This document shows, piece by piece, positions 25,781-38,830 of a stretch of DNA of 64,000 bases (its first letter is position 1; each line of letters opens with the position of its first letter). A program made the position numbers and the translations under genes. The stretch is from NCBI GenBank assembly GCA_950295325.1, contig OX485805.1, positions 28,507,501 through 28,571,500 on the forward strand, written 5' to 3'. The notes under the pieces are model-generated. The model had not been told where the DNA came from. It did no database searches and saw only the letters and a program-made list of their open reading frames with translations. This DNA is from Polytrichum commune (Eukaryota > Streptophyta > Polytrichopsida > Polytrichales > Polytrichaceae).

Positions 25781-28700
25781 AGTTTTGCTAAGTTTCAAGT
25801 CAAATGGTCCGAGTACTGATTACTTGCACAACTTCCCACATTTTGACAAATTCAAGCTGCTGGGAGAGGTAGCACCATTAGTCACCTCAAAAGAGCTTGT
25901 TTTCAATCTCCTATGCTTTACAGTGTTAATTCCTGAAAGGATAGTAACATGGAAGTTCACTAGGTGTGTTCAAACAATGGACAGGTCCTTAAGCTCTGCC
26001 ACCACATGAGCACACTAGCGGAGTTGTAGGCAATTTTTAGAGGTAGGTATGTATGCGAGTGCTTGTATATAATTTGAGTTCAATCAATCCAAGTAATCAG
26101 TGTTGATGGTCCCTGGGCTGGGGACAGAGTTATGAATATGTTAAACTCTTTTCTGAATGTTTGGCCTTATATCTGTTAATTATTTCCTATATTATGTAGG
26201 TATAGGACATTGGAAGCAAATGTATGTCACTCGTGGTCCTACATTCTCTGAGCATGAGTTGTTAGGCAAGATCATATAAGTTACTCAAGAAGCATTATTT
26301 CCCATGCAAAAGGTGGGGCATCACCGGCATGGGTTGCACAAATGGATGCCTATGTGACAAAAATGGGTTGTGGAGTGTTTTGACTTAGGATGAATTGATA
26401 TATAAGTTGATTATCTTGTTGGATTAGCTTTTCAAACTGGATTTGGAACTTTGAAGCTGTGGACCTCAAAAGATTCGAATCTATAAATCTCAACCTCCTA
26501 CAAAACTTCTAAGTACTCAAGTTTGCCAACGTGTTTGGAATAGGGTACCTTAGCAGCAAGTGTCCAATGCCACCTTCTTTAGTTGTCACCCAGTGATTGC
26601 AAGATCATTTATGTGGGTTGATAATGAATAGTGGGGGCTACTCTAAATTAGATGTGTACTATGCTTGTTGATGTCCTACTTTGTGACACTCACTAGCTCT
26701 TCAAACCCTAGATACTTTTAGATCATTTTTTGGGGAAATCTCTATACTACTAACACTCTTTACCAGTCAAACTCTTGATCCATCTCAAAGTTTTGTCTAG
26801 ATTAAGTGTGATGGTAAATTTTGAATGTCATAACATTGTTAAGTCTCATGATTTCTCCCCCTCTCTAAATAGAAGAGATTGAAGACTTCCACGGGGACTT
26901 TATTGTGGCACTAAGTCTTTGGTTTTTGGAGAATCACATGTTTATTCCCAACCGACCCTATTATTTTAGGGGAAAAAATGCTAGATTGCGAAACGAAAAA
27001 TTGAAATGGAACATTATGTTGTCTTTTCATGAATGAGATCGCCAGAAACATCTCCAAAAAATCATAATATCTGGATGCAATATGGTGATTTAGGACGATA
27101 TGCATCTCCCATCACATATCCTTAAGTCACGATGGTATTACATTGACTCATCACTATGTGGCAGATCCATCATCCTCAGTTTTATGTGCTTCCCTAGACG
27201 AAACATCCATGTAATGGAGTTGCTACATGGTTAATTATAAGGAGGTTTCTATTGTTACAAGGCGCTCTAGGCAATAATGATGATCACAAGTAAGAATGGT
27301 TCAAGGATCAAGTGTGTAGGCGGGACTAATAATGTCCAACATATTACATGTTGAGGATGTATGTGAATTTAAGGTCACAAACTTTGTTGTTAGTGACTCA
27401 TGTTAGTTTGGGGATGATGGAAGGAGAAACTATAAAATTTTGAAGTTGACTTTGGGATGCTAAATCTCAAGCCCTGATTAACCAATTTGGAACCAAGCCA
27501 TGAAAGCCGTACCAAAGCTGTAGCATGCAACCGTCACACATGTCAAATAAACATTCAACACATGTTACATGCCCATGCCATGTCAGATAACAATTACAAT
27601 CATGTAACCATGCCACAATTACACAACATATGTGACATATGTGACTTATGTAACATAAAGCATGTAACCGGCACACATGTAACATAAACATGCAACACAT
27701 GTCACATGTTGTGCCCCAAATTAGAGTGATGTGATACGCTGCTTACGGGAGTGGACCTTTGGATGATCCCCACGTCCCACAAGGCCACAAGAAGATGGCC
27801 ACCCACATAATGTGTGGCTAAACACACATGTGGTATTAAAGAGGTGTTAAAGGATCATATTAAGCCTCAAGAAGGCTTGAGTGTGAAGCTTATCTTAAAG
27901 GGAGCTCTACTCTACCTCCTAGGGATCACAACACTCATTTAATTACCTAAATTTGAGATCTTATTTGATTTGTAGGATTGAACTATTGTTAGAGAGTTTT
28001 TTTCAAAAGCTTCTTTGCGGTGTAAATTATGTCTAGGGCAGACAAGAAACATGGGTTACAAAGCATGCCAAAGTATGTGGGAGCATCACCCCAAAAGTAG
28101 GGCCCCCACCTCACCATCAAAATGGCATGTCTAACATTCATTGCATATTTATGTTACATGTGTGTCATTTACATGCAATATGTTACATGATGTTAAATCT
28201 AGCGTGTACCATGCTGTAACGGTGGCATGATTACATGATTATAGTTGTTTATTTGATGTAACTACTGTGTTACATGGCATGGTCATGTGACATGTGTTGC
28301 ATGGTAATGTAACATATGTAATGATTGCATGCCATGGTCCATATGTTATGTAACTTCACATAGTTGTGTTGTGTAATATCATGTTCAATACATTTGTGTA
28401 ACATCAATGCATGGGTTACTTAATGGACATCAATTACATGTAACATGGTAGAGTAGTTATTCCAAATCCACCACAAGCTTCATCAACCTCTTGCTCTTCT
28501 TCCGTCTTGAAGTGACACTACACATTTCCAAACCTTGAATGCAACCATTCATTTTTCTTGGCATCAACATGCATGATACTTTCCACTGACGATGCATGAA
28601 CAACACACAATTCAACAAATTAAGAAAGGCAACTCTTGGCGCCTAGATTGAAAAACTCATATCCATTTTCAAACTCATACAACCTTTTGGCGGGAACAAA

Positions 28701-30389
28701 CATGTATGTAACTGAGATCATAGCATCATTGTTCGGACGTTGCTTGCTCAATGTACCAAAAGGTGATTGTGTTGGGTTACATGTTTGATGTACTAGAAAC
28801 TTGTCATATATGTGTGTGTGTGTGAGTCATTAGTTGCATTCCTTCTTAGTAGGTTAGATCAACATGAAATTGATCCGAGTCCAAGTCGAGTTTTATGATG
28901 TGACTACGGAAAACTATCAAAGTTTATTGTTCCTGCACAAGAATTAGGGTGGAGGGCCCATTTGTTGGCAACCGTTTTACCCCACCTCTCTTATCTCCTT
29001 TGGCACGTATAAGGTGAGGGAGGCCTAGCAATGTCAACTTATGCTACATACAAAACTTTGTGTACGAAGGAGGATGGTTCTCCTTGCTATGTTTTTGGTA
29101 GGTAAATTACTATATTGGATATATTATTAAGGGATTGCATGAACTTGTGGAATAAAGGTATTATTCAAGTTAAAAAGCGACGCTTCAAGGTCCATAAAAT
29201 GTGCATATGTTTCAAGCGGACTCTCAGGGAAGACTGCTGTTTCCTCAACAATGAGCAACTAATTACATGAGCATAAAAATGTTCACCTACTCATATGTGC
29301 TGATAGGTGTCCACACATAATGAAACAGTAGAATTTCAGCAAGGAAGAAGGTTAACAGTTTCCTGAGGGCGTTAAGAGGCCTCATAGTGTCACAGACCTA
29401 TTTAGGTTACTTAAAAGGGGGCCGGATTAGGTTATCTAGGTTTACTGGGTGTGTACCCAAAGAAATACACTGGACGATTAATGTTGTGCGTCCAGTGATG
29501 CTCTTTAGAGTGAAAGGCTTAAAGAGGTACCATCTCCCTTAAGAGTTCAGTGGTGTGGCAAGGGAATCTCCAACAATCACTCTAAACTCATTCTCTCATT
29601 ATTCAGGTTTTTGGGGAACAAAGCTGCCTGTTATATTTCCAGCTGATTGTGTCCATAGTGACCTTATCTTAAATTAGCTTTATTCATCAAGTCCATTTCT
29701 ATAAACGGTTTAGTACCTTACTCATTGAATATTCAATATTTGAGCTCAAATACACCACTGGGGTGCCCTTGGATGCAGACATACTTAGCATAGTGATCTT
29801 CATTGTCACATATGACTTTGTTTTCTTTTTTCCTCGACATAAGATAGGTTTTTCCCTAAACAATGTTTATATATGTATTCTGATTACGTTCTCTAAGACT
29901 TAGCAAGGACTTAAAGTAATTGTGTACAAAGGGTGTACAATGAGCCTTAGACCTTTAAGCCTTGAACAACCTTTTAAAACATCCCACAACAGTTAGGAAA
30001 GGCCTTCTAATACCCAAGATCTGACATATAGGACAAACTGACTCAAAGAGAAGGCAATGGATGCTCCCAGTGCATAATATCATAATAATCGTGAACATTG
30101 CTTGAAGTAACATTTTGCAAGATTTGCAATGCATCAGCATGTGATGCTATGAATATATGTAACATGTACTTCATATACTGGGATTCATCTCTGATTTCAG
30201 CCTAAAAGATCGATCCTACTGTACATAAGCTTAATAGAACCACCAGACCTTCTACATGTTGTGGCATGGCCATGCTTCTTACAATTTGACCTATTTTGAC
30301 ATGTACAACTGATGCCGGTCTAAAGAAAAGCTAACATTTAAAAATTTGGAGCAAATATCAAGCCTCAACAGTAGTTTATCTAAAAATGA
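25781..30389. other. convergent intergenic region, ESS2 to sugar transporter
   Basis: This stretch holds the 3' ends of both flanking genes (ESS2 on plus, the transporter on minus). I see no further gene. Frames are short and unconserved. The main feature is the ACATGT-rich repeat at about 27530-28450. A small TG microsatellite lies near 28811-28822. Confidence 0.5.
27530..28450. repeat. ACATGT/GTAACATG-rich degenerate repeat
   Basis: Short words such as acatgtaaca, catgttacatg, gtcacatgt and ccatggtcat recur many times in both orientations at about 27530-27715 and again at 28140-28450, separated by about 420 bp of ordinary text. The palindromic units allow extensive hairpins. The two blocks look like halves of one disrupted array. 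Confidence 0.65.
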
Positions 30390-33300
30390 TTACAAGCTGG
30401 GAAGTAGCATACATTCTATTTCTTCCAGCGTGCGCCCCTTGGTCTCAACAACATTTTGTTTTACAAAGAGTGTAGCACTTAAACAGATCAATGTGAAAAA
30501 GGAGTAGAGGAGGCCGGTTCCAAGAGTATTGAGTAAGTGCAGGAATGTCAAGCCCACCAGAAAATTTGCAACCTGTAGCAACAAAACGTTTCCAGGAACA
30601 ATTTAAGTAGGAAACCACTGTGGACAGTGTTTTTGGATACCAAGTCCTAGTAATTTCTAAAAATGAGTGTCTGGCAATGAGAATTTACATTTGGAAACAC
30701 CAACTAGAGTTTTACATTTTCTCAAGCCTTCATTGCCAGGTAAAGTAAATGGATGCGTCAAACTAACTGCTGACACAGGTATTCCATGCAGTAAGTCAAA
30801 AAATTACAAATAGCCATATAGAAAAGAAATATGTGGAACACTTACCCAATGAACACACATTGCAACTGCCATGCCTTTAGCACGGATGCGATCAGGAAAG
30901 ATCTCAGGTAGAAGCAAAGCGGGTACAGGCCCTGCCCCAAGTGCAAACATGAAGACATACCTGCACACCAAGTGAAATTAGAAAAACAACACAGAACCTT
31001 ACTACAAATGGGCCAATTTAAAGGAAACCTATAATGATACTCATGTTAGTAGTATCAGCTGGCTGCTGGCAAGACAACCTCTTAACATTTCATATTCAGA
31101 ATTTGATGTTATCTTAATACTATGGCAGATGTTCATGTACCTACTTCACATTTCTCAAACGGTAGCAATATCTAATGGTGCCTGTTATCTAAGATGTTAG
31201 AGCAACTCATATGGTATTTGTAAAATAATTATCTCAATAATCGGCCTTCAAAGTTTTTTAAGCCAATGCTGCATGCTCATCTTACACTTGAAGTCCATAT
31301 ATATCATAAATCTTCATTGCTCACTGAGCATCGAGAGACAACCCACTATTATTCCTTTGACCCTAACTTATTGAACTTGGGAAGGGGTTTACAGGATTGC
31401 CTCTCTCTCAATAATTGGTGACCATTAAGGACTTGGAACACATATGGGCTTTATGGGTGGAATAGGGATGCAGCCTTGGCCCCAAAAAGCCTTAGAATGC
31501 CAATTTTTGAGAAAATCGTTGTCCAGTGACCATAGGAGTTTCTCTTGCCCTGATAATCAGCACCTTTGCCTATCATTACAGCAAAGTTCCCCGAAAAGCC
31601 ATGGATCCACGGATTTTCATAGGGGATGTTGTGACCAGGCAAAAGACTTCAACTTACAGTAAAGTTCCCAGCAAAGCCATGGATCCACGAATTGAGGCAA
31701 ACACAGGTACCACCGAAGCAATGACTTGCAGTCCCATTGCCAGTCCCTACATCAGAAACAGTTGTAATGTCAGGAAGTCTCAACAAACTACATGGGTTTA
31801 GGGTTGAAAGTTTAGGGTTGAAAGTTAAGTTTAGGGTTTAGGATTCTTGCTTAAACTTGGCACCCATGGATAGCTAAACTTTCCAAGGTCAGCAATACAC
31901 GGGTGCTTTGGATTCTTAAAAATTGACCCTTGCGTTGACAATACTCACCATGCCAGAGAAGCTTATCATCATCAAACTCCTCCGGCCCAATCTATCCATT
32001 AAGCAAGCCGCCATGCATGATGCTGTCAAGATACACAAAACAAGAAAGTTTGGTAATTAGATAACGACAAAGTAACTCATGCTTCTCCCAATTAGCTCAA
32101 CAACGAAGATGACAATGAATTGAAGGAATCGGTTTAGCGTGACGTACCAAACAAATTAACTGCCCCAACTAATACACTGGCGAACACGTCTGAAGTCACA
32201 CCGGCCTTCCGGAACACAGTAGTGGAGAAATAGAAAACAGCATTGATTCCTGCAAACTGTTGGAAAGCAAATAGAGCAGCACCAATTGTCACCACTGCCT
32301 CACCAATTCCAACCCACCCAACAATAAAATCAGAATCTAAATCTGATTATACTTGCTGAAAGGCCTTCTTCCTGATACATGAGTGGGTAAAGAGAATATA
32401 TCCACTCCTTCAACTAAAATCGAAACTGGGGCACTTTACACCAGAGCTTGAGGGCCCATGACCATTGAAATCTAAAATCTCTCATTGGTGGAAAATGCCA
32501 AGACCGCCCCACTTCACAATACACTAGAGCTTGCGGGCCTAAGGGACCGAGGAAGTTTGAATGATTAAAAACCTACATGGAGAATGGACAATGTTCCATG
32601 TATACTGGATTTTGAATCAAACCCACCTGAAAGAGGTGGGTCTAACACAGACCCAGGAGACCATGACACTTCAAAATCACAACCCTTGATTTGTTATAAC
32701 TTATGCTGTAGAAGGGCTAACATGAGTAGGAAGGTTATGAAAAAATAATTAGTTGAGAGCCGGGTCAAATGTGTCTTCACACAGTATTCGGGTTCGGTTT
32801 TCCTGATACAGCCTTTGGATAAGTTTCAAGGACCCTCAAACTCATGGTCATGTCCCTAAGCCATAGGGTAGAATGGACCTGAAACTGACCTTCAAAAATT
32901 TGATGAAATGCAGTTACATATGCAAAATAATACCTTTGATGTATCGTGGATCCACTAAAGCACGCCAGGATGCTGTGCCATTGTCCTGTGTTTGTTCATT
33001 ACGAACGAGGTCTGCCATAGCTGCCTTCACATGTGCAGAACCCCAGAGCCTCTCCAATTCGTGCTCTGCCTCACTCCATTGTGATCTCTGTCCAATCCAA
33101 TGGATTCCATATTATGCTCCAATTCAACACTTGCGTCCACCAGAAGTGAGAATCCCACCTGCCTTATAACTATGTGTCTTTAAAAGATCTGAAACATTTC
33201 ATAGTGCCATAACATCCTCAACCCAAGAGCATAAATAGGACCAAGCACTGAGGATGTGCTTCACCTTAAACAGCCAGCGTGGGCTTTCTGCGCAGAATTC

Positions 33301-36300
33301 CATGCCTAATGCAAGTGCTGAAGCAGGCATGACTGATATCCAGAAACATATTCTCCACCTGAATCAAAACCAAGGTGTCAATCAGTTGCTCCTAATCCAC
33401 ATGATATACATGAATGTTCCAGAATGACTTCATTGTGTCATCATGTGTTGAGGCAGTCAATGTATAAAAATGCATAAGATGCTCAAAATACGATTCATCA
33501 AGAGCTCTCAATCAGCACAAGTCCCGAGTCTAAGGCATACAGAGGTATGATCACTTGCACTTCAACTTTGAAGATTTCAATAAGACTCAAAAAGAAAAGA
33601 AAAAAAGAGAGAGCAAAAGGATAACGCCTATGTTTGCCAACACTCCCATGATTTATAGATTCTCTTCACATGCATGCTCCTGCCTCAATTAAGAGGTGGA
33701 CTCTTTCTAACAGCCGTAATTGTCGCAACTTGATGGCCCATTGTTCCTCCCCTACTAGGCTCGCCAGGCCCCTCAGTACCCACTAATTTTTACGATGGCA
33801 GGTGAACCCGGTGAGCCCCACAAAGATTGGGTGGACCATCGCAGGTAACACTAGGATGGCTCAGTGGAGTATGGAACCACACCACTTGCAAGGTGAAGAC
33901 GAGTCCCAACCAGTAAAGCCATTGGGTTAACGGAATAGAGTGTACAGTATGAAGTACACAGCAAAAAATTCTCAACATAAGCATATTAATGTACGAATGT
34001 CTGGAAATTATTTGAGAAAATTCGTACCACCCAGGGACGCTGTGAGCAGGGAGGCCAGCAAGTAAAGCTGCCAGAATACCAATGCATGTGGCAATTTGGA
34101 TTAAACTGCCATATGTACCACGTACTGACGGAGGAGATATCTGCCACACACCACAATGTTAGTGAACAAAACGCTACCATTTCATTTACTCTGCAGCAAG
34201 TTGAAAGCTGGCCTGCAATACAATTAGGAGAAAGCTTTACCTCTGACACGTACATAGCTGTTACTGGGCCAGCCAAGCCCAAACCTAATCCAACAACGAA
34301 TCGGCCAAGAATCATAGCTCCTACATGTGTTGACATTGCACTGCAACCACCCATGTCAGTAATTTTCATCTCATTACTCATTCTAATTTAATCGAAGTGA
34401 AAACTTAAGGGATGTGACGAACTGTTGTAAGAACACTAAACATCTAATTTAGTGTGGTCCACACTATTCATCATCTACCCACGTATATTGTCTTGCAATA
34501 ATTGGGTGGCAACTAGAGAGGATCTGACATGACACTTGCTGTTTCATGACAAGTCATGTAGACCACTCTAATGAACATGGCACACCATTTTCAATGCACA
34601 GGAAATCAGATATTTAGAGTAATTATCTTAGGCAATCTATTTGGAAATACCTAATGATAGCACCCAAAATCATAGGCAAAGAGCTGATCTGAAAGGCGCG
34701 CCGCCTTCCAACTGCATCAGCAATCGTACCGCTGAGTGCACAGCCCAGGAATGCACTCGCCAAACTTACACTAACCACAAAACCTGTAAATTCCAGACAC
34801 GAGAAAGACCTTGTTAGTAGCGGAACCCCAGCAAAGGTTCAAGCGGCATATGATTGAAGATGACTTCTTTACTCCAGTCCAGAAAGTTGAAGGAAGACCT
34901 TGGATTATGGTGCGCCCTGCAAATAAGAGATCCCGCTCTATGTATTGGAGAGGTACATTCACTACTCTGCATCCAAAACAAATCGACCCATCAAGGTCAT
35001 GTCAATTTATATTCTCCAGAAAGATCGTGCCAGTACATGTGACCTAATGAATGTAATATCCATAAAAGTGCTCTATCCAATAGATTGTCTTCTTCCTGGT
35101 CACATTCGGCAAGAAACAAACAGTTCATTGATACTCCCACCCCAGACACTTCACTATGTATGATGGGGCCCATATTGACACGTCAATTGCTTCAGCAGCC
35201 TTAATGTCCTTGGTTCTGCTTAATCGACCCGTCAATGCCATACGAAGTTACAAACTCCGTGAAGAATAGATACAAGTGGCAGTACAGGTAAACAAATGAA
35301 TGTAATATCCCTAGCACTTAAGCTCTATCGAATAGATGTCTTCTATCCTGGTCACATGCAGCAAGAAAACAATTCACTCATACTCCTGCCCCAAATACTT
35401 CAATACACATTACAATAGCTCACACTGGTACTTCAATTGCTTCAGCAGCCTTATCGTGTGTGTAATTCGTTCTACCTGATCGACCCATCAATGCCATGTG
35501 AAGTTACACACTCCAAAAAGAATAGATGCAAGTGCCAGTACAGGTGAACAGAACGAAATTGATACCCCTGACACTTAAGCTCTATCCAGTAGGAGGTCTT
35601 CTTTCTTGGTCACCTATGGGAAGAAAGAGTTCATTGATACTCCCATCCCAAACCCTTCACTGTGTGTGACATGGCTCAAATTGGCACACAATTGCTTCAA
35701 GCAGGCTTCAGATTTGAGTCCTTGGTTCTTAGCGACCCGTCGATATCATATTGGATTTACAATCTCCAAAAGGGAGAAAGACAGGTGAACAAATGAAAGT
35801 ACCATCTCTGACACTTCACCTCTATCCAGTTCTTTCCTGTCCACATGCGGTGAGAAACAGTTATTGACATCCCACCCAAATGCTTCCATATGTATTACAG
35901 GGCTGACATTGGTAAGTACACCAATTGCTTCGGCAGCATTAAAGTGTGTGCCCATCAATGCCATATGAAGTAGCATTCTCCAGAAAGGATAAGTACAGGT
36001 GCCAGTACAGGTGAACATGTAGATGTAACATCCATGACACTTAAGCTCTATCCAGAAGAATGTCTTCTTTCCTGGCCACGTTCCGCAAGAGACAGTTCAT
36101 TGATACTCCCATCCCGAATCCTTCACTATGTCCGACATGGATCACTTTCATACACCAGTTTCTCCAGCAGCTTTCAGGTGTATGTGCTTGGTTGTAAAGA
36201 GAAGACAAAAAATTAGTAGCACTTACCCCATGTGATAGCCGAAGAGAACAGCACCAAGAGTGGCAGTAGCCACATGTGGTAGTGAAGGTCGCCATCCTGG

Positions 36301-36585
36301 CTTCACTGCTGCTGAAGTCAACAACGGTGTTTCCAGATATGCTGATACACGGAAGGCGGTGGTCAGAAAGAGAGAGGCATGCAATCCTTCACATCAACAT
36401 TAAATCCATATGTGTAATGCTATTCCAGAAAGAAAGGAAAAGAAAAGTGAGGCACCTGCGGCAGAACCGACTCGCTCAATTTTAATGTCCGGGTGACGCT
36501 CTCGTGAAGGAAGACGTTTATAAGCATTCGCGGCGCCGTTGGTTGTCAATAACGAGTTGGTCGAATCCCCTAACATTCTCTTCAT
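30390..36585 (-). CDS. SGB1: Plastidic-type sugar transporter (SGB1/pGlcT family)
   Basis: Thirteen exons join in phase: 36456-36585, 36227-36341, 34899-34966, 34651-34783, 34241-34340, 34028-34140, 33265-33358, 32934-33087, 32148-32294, 31949-32022, 31658-31746, 30846-30960 and 30390-30572, giving 504 residues. It is a major facilitator sugar porter with 12 expected membrane helices. Motifs in order are LFGYHMGVVN, the loop signature DAVGRRR, GRFVVGLGLG, ESPRWLFK, FQQFAGINAVFYFS, MDRLGRRS, PEIFPDRIRAKG and VETKGRTLEE. Segments such as RRRAFQISSLPMILGA and FCAESPRWLF resemble plant SGB1 (probable plastidic glucose transporter 3) more than pGlcT itself, and the 504-residue length fits. The N-terminal ~60 residues lack membrane segments. 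Plant SGB1 has been placed in Golgi and linked to G-beta signalling, while relatives sit in the plastid envelope, so location is open. Introns carry several repeats. Confidence 0.92.
31576..31690 (-). repeat. partial duplication of exon 11 end with a second donor-like site
   Basis: The last ~33 nt of transporter exon 11 (around 31658-31690) recur in the following intron at about 31576-31608, about 82 bp away in direct orientation. Both carry CGTGGATCCATGGCTTT and GGAACTTT.CTGTAA, so the intronic copy even keeps a GTAATG where the exon has its GTAAGT donor. Confidence 0.85.
32425..32700. repeat. dispersed repeat copy in transporter intron 8
   Basis: A stretch with gcttgagggcccatgaccat and ctcattggtggaaaatgcca resembles text at about 37985-38055 and 38545-38610. 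A following part with cccacctgaaagaggtgggt and gagaccatgacact recalls 38210-38250 and 54540-54580. These look like members of one dispersed non-coding repeat family. Confidence 0.5.
34981..36215. repeat. ~245 bp tandem array in transporter intron 2
   Basis: About five direct copies fill the intron between exons 2 and 3. Each includes aatgtaatatcc-like text, cacttaagctctatcca, gtcttctttcctggtcaca, aagaaacagttcattgatac, caattgcttcagcagcctt, gacccatcaatgccatatga and gtgccagtacaggtgaac. Copies begin near 35040, 35290, 35545, 35785 and 36010, with a partial one before them. The unit has no long open frame. Confidence 0.88.
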
Positions 36586-37600
36586 AACCCGCCGACCAAA
36601 CCGATCCAGCAATTCAAAGTGGCTGAAATTTCTTCCCCCTGATGTAGTGCAATATCGGCGACTTAAGAGTCAGCCAAGAACCGTTCTCCTGCAAAGCTAT
36701 GTCAATATGCCATTTCAGTTCCATGTCGGGGTTTGACGATCATCATGTGCAATTTACATGCCCAACATACGCACACCATCTCTAATTTCACGTCGGTCTG
36801 AAACCCATTCGGATTATTCCAATTTCCAACCCTGCCTTACCTTCAACCCACATCACATCCTAAAAACAACAGATCGCCTATCGAAAGAGGTTTCGTATCC
36901 TCTCTTCCGCAACAGGGTGTATTACTTTCAAGTACGGATTTCCAAACCCAGAAACTTGGCTACTGGGTTTTGGCTACCGAAAGGACTCCTGACAAAGGAC
37001 TTCACTCGGAACCCCAGGAAATTTGTTATACCTTATTTCTTGCCCAAACGAAAAACCTCTGTCAGGCTCCAAATGGGTGCGGCAAGTAGTGGGCACTCAT
37101 GGCACCCGAAAGAGGCAAGAAGATCGAAGTCCGGGTGGTTTTTGTTCCGAGTCCGTGCAATTTCAATTGGCGGTGGTGCCAGAGGAAGCTTGAAATGTAA
37201 GAAAATGCTCAGAAGAGAGCGAAATGAAGAATGGGAGAAAACAGAGTCCGGGTCATCGATGCTAATGACTGCGTGCAAAAAAATCCCCGGTGACGAAGGA
37301 AGCTCGAAAGCTCGAAACGCAAGAAAATGCTAAAATAGAGTGAACGAAAAATGGGAGAAATACGAGGAAGAATTATTTTCTCTAAGTGCGTGGAAATTTG
37401 ATTGGCGGTGGCGTCAGAGGAAGCTTGGAATGCAAGACAATGCTAAAGAACTGTGACATAAAGAATAGGAGAGTGAAGAAACAGGACGCCGGATTCAAGA
37501 TGTTGCGGTGAGTGCGTGCAAATTCGATTGACGGTGACAAAATAATCTTGGAATCCCACAAGAAAGTGAATGAAGAAAGAAAGACAAGAGTCGGAAAGAG
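36586..37600. repeat. transporter 5' flank with ~120 bp degenerate repeats
   Basis: Upstream of the start codon the text from about 37150 to 37590 holds about four diverged copies carrying gtgcgtgcaaatt, gattggcggtgg, agaggaagcttggaatg, aagaaaatgct and gaatgggaga. They probably form the promoter and 5' untranslated region of the transporter. GA-rich low-complexity sequence follows to about 37800. Confidence 0.65.
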
Positions 37601-37979
37601 AAAGGGAAGGGAAGGGAGGGAGGGATTGATGATTGACCAGCAATAAGGAGGAGGAGGACTGAAAAAAGGAAAAAAAAAAGGAAGAAGAGGAAGGAGTTGG
37701 GGAACTTTAAGAAAGAGAAGTAAGTACAAGTGCGAAAGGAAAGAAATGAAAGGGAAGAAGAAGAAATAGAAAGGCTGAGATCGGACAATAATAAGGAGAG
37801 GGGGGCTATATGATAGGGGACCGGAGGAGAAGCCCGATGATGACAGAAGGCGAGAGCATTCATGAGGTCTGTTGCTCGATCTTAGCCTCCTGGCCAAATG
37901 TCCTGCGGCCGTGACAGCACAGTACGTCCACGTGGCTGCCTCCTGGCCCCCGCCACGGTGGCCCCTCCACCTAACTTAG

Positions 37980-38830
37980 GGCCACTGTACACACGAGACT
38001 GGGAGCCCGTGACCATTACATTTCAAGAATTCTCATTCGTGGAAAAGGCGGAGCCGGTCCAAGTTCGCTTCAGAGTACGCTTGAGGGACCAACGGAGTAT
38101 GTGAATGCAAGATGGATGTAAAGTCTACATGGATTCCGACATGGCATCAAATGGATCTTGTTTCATAGTCACTTGGATTATTTTCAAAAACCATCTTTTG
38201 GAGGTAGGCCTGACACAAAACCATTGGGAGACCATGGCACTCCGAATGTTCACAATCATTGATTTATTCTATTTTATCATGTGTGAGGACCCGCATGAAT
38301 AGACATTCATTGAAATAGCATTTGGTTGAGGGCCCAATCACATATGATTTCACACTACACTTGAGGCTCCGTGACCACGCTACAAGGTTTTGGAGGTGTC
38401 TTGGGACGGCCTTTGGACACTTTCTTTTGGGCTCTCACAATTTCATGGTCAGGGCTCTTGGCTCGTGTGTAAAGTGGCCATTACCATCCCTTCTCCCCTC
38501 CCATAAGTTACTAGGCCAAGGCTAAAGCCTTATTAGGGCCACTTCACACACGAGCCTGAAGGCCCATGACCGTTGCATTCTAAGATCTCATTGGTTGCAA
38601 AGGCTGAGACTATCCAAGTCCACTTCAAACTAGAAGGTGAAGGCCTAAGGGTCCAAAGAATTTATCATGGATGAAAAGTCTACATGGATTTCTATATAGC
38701 ATATCATAGTAGTTTCACAACTGGTAGAACCATTGGGTGAGAGTCATGGGCCCTCGCAATTACGTGGTCCTTGTCTTGTGTGTGAACTGGGCCTTAGGCC
38801 CACTTTATATATAGCTTGAGGTTGGTCCGA
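37980..38830 (+). repeat. dispersed repeat, two to three tandem copies
   Basis: Blocks with gccactgtacacacgag or gccacttcacacacgag, then gcccgtgaccattacatt or gcccatgaccgttgcatt, then ctcattcgtggaaaaggc or ctcattggttgcaaaggc, occur at about 37980 and 38540, with a weaker block at 38330. Each continues with tctacatggatt. A relative lies in the transporter intron at 32.43 kb. Confidence 0.6.

Noticed and set aside
37382-37897. Long minus-strand frame rich in Phe/Leu/Ser/Pro (171 codons)
   Set aside because: It is the translation of a GA-rich low-complexity tract and degenerate repeats. Overlapping frames in the same stretch are equally open.
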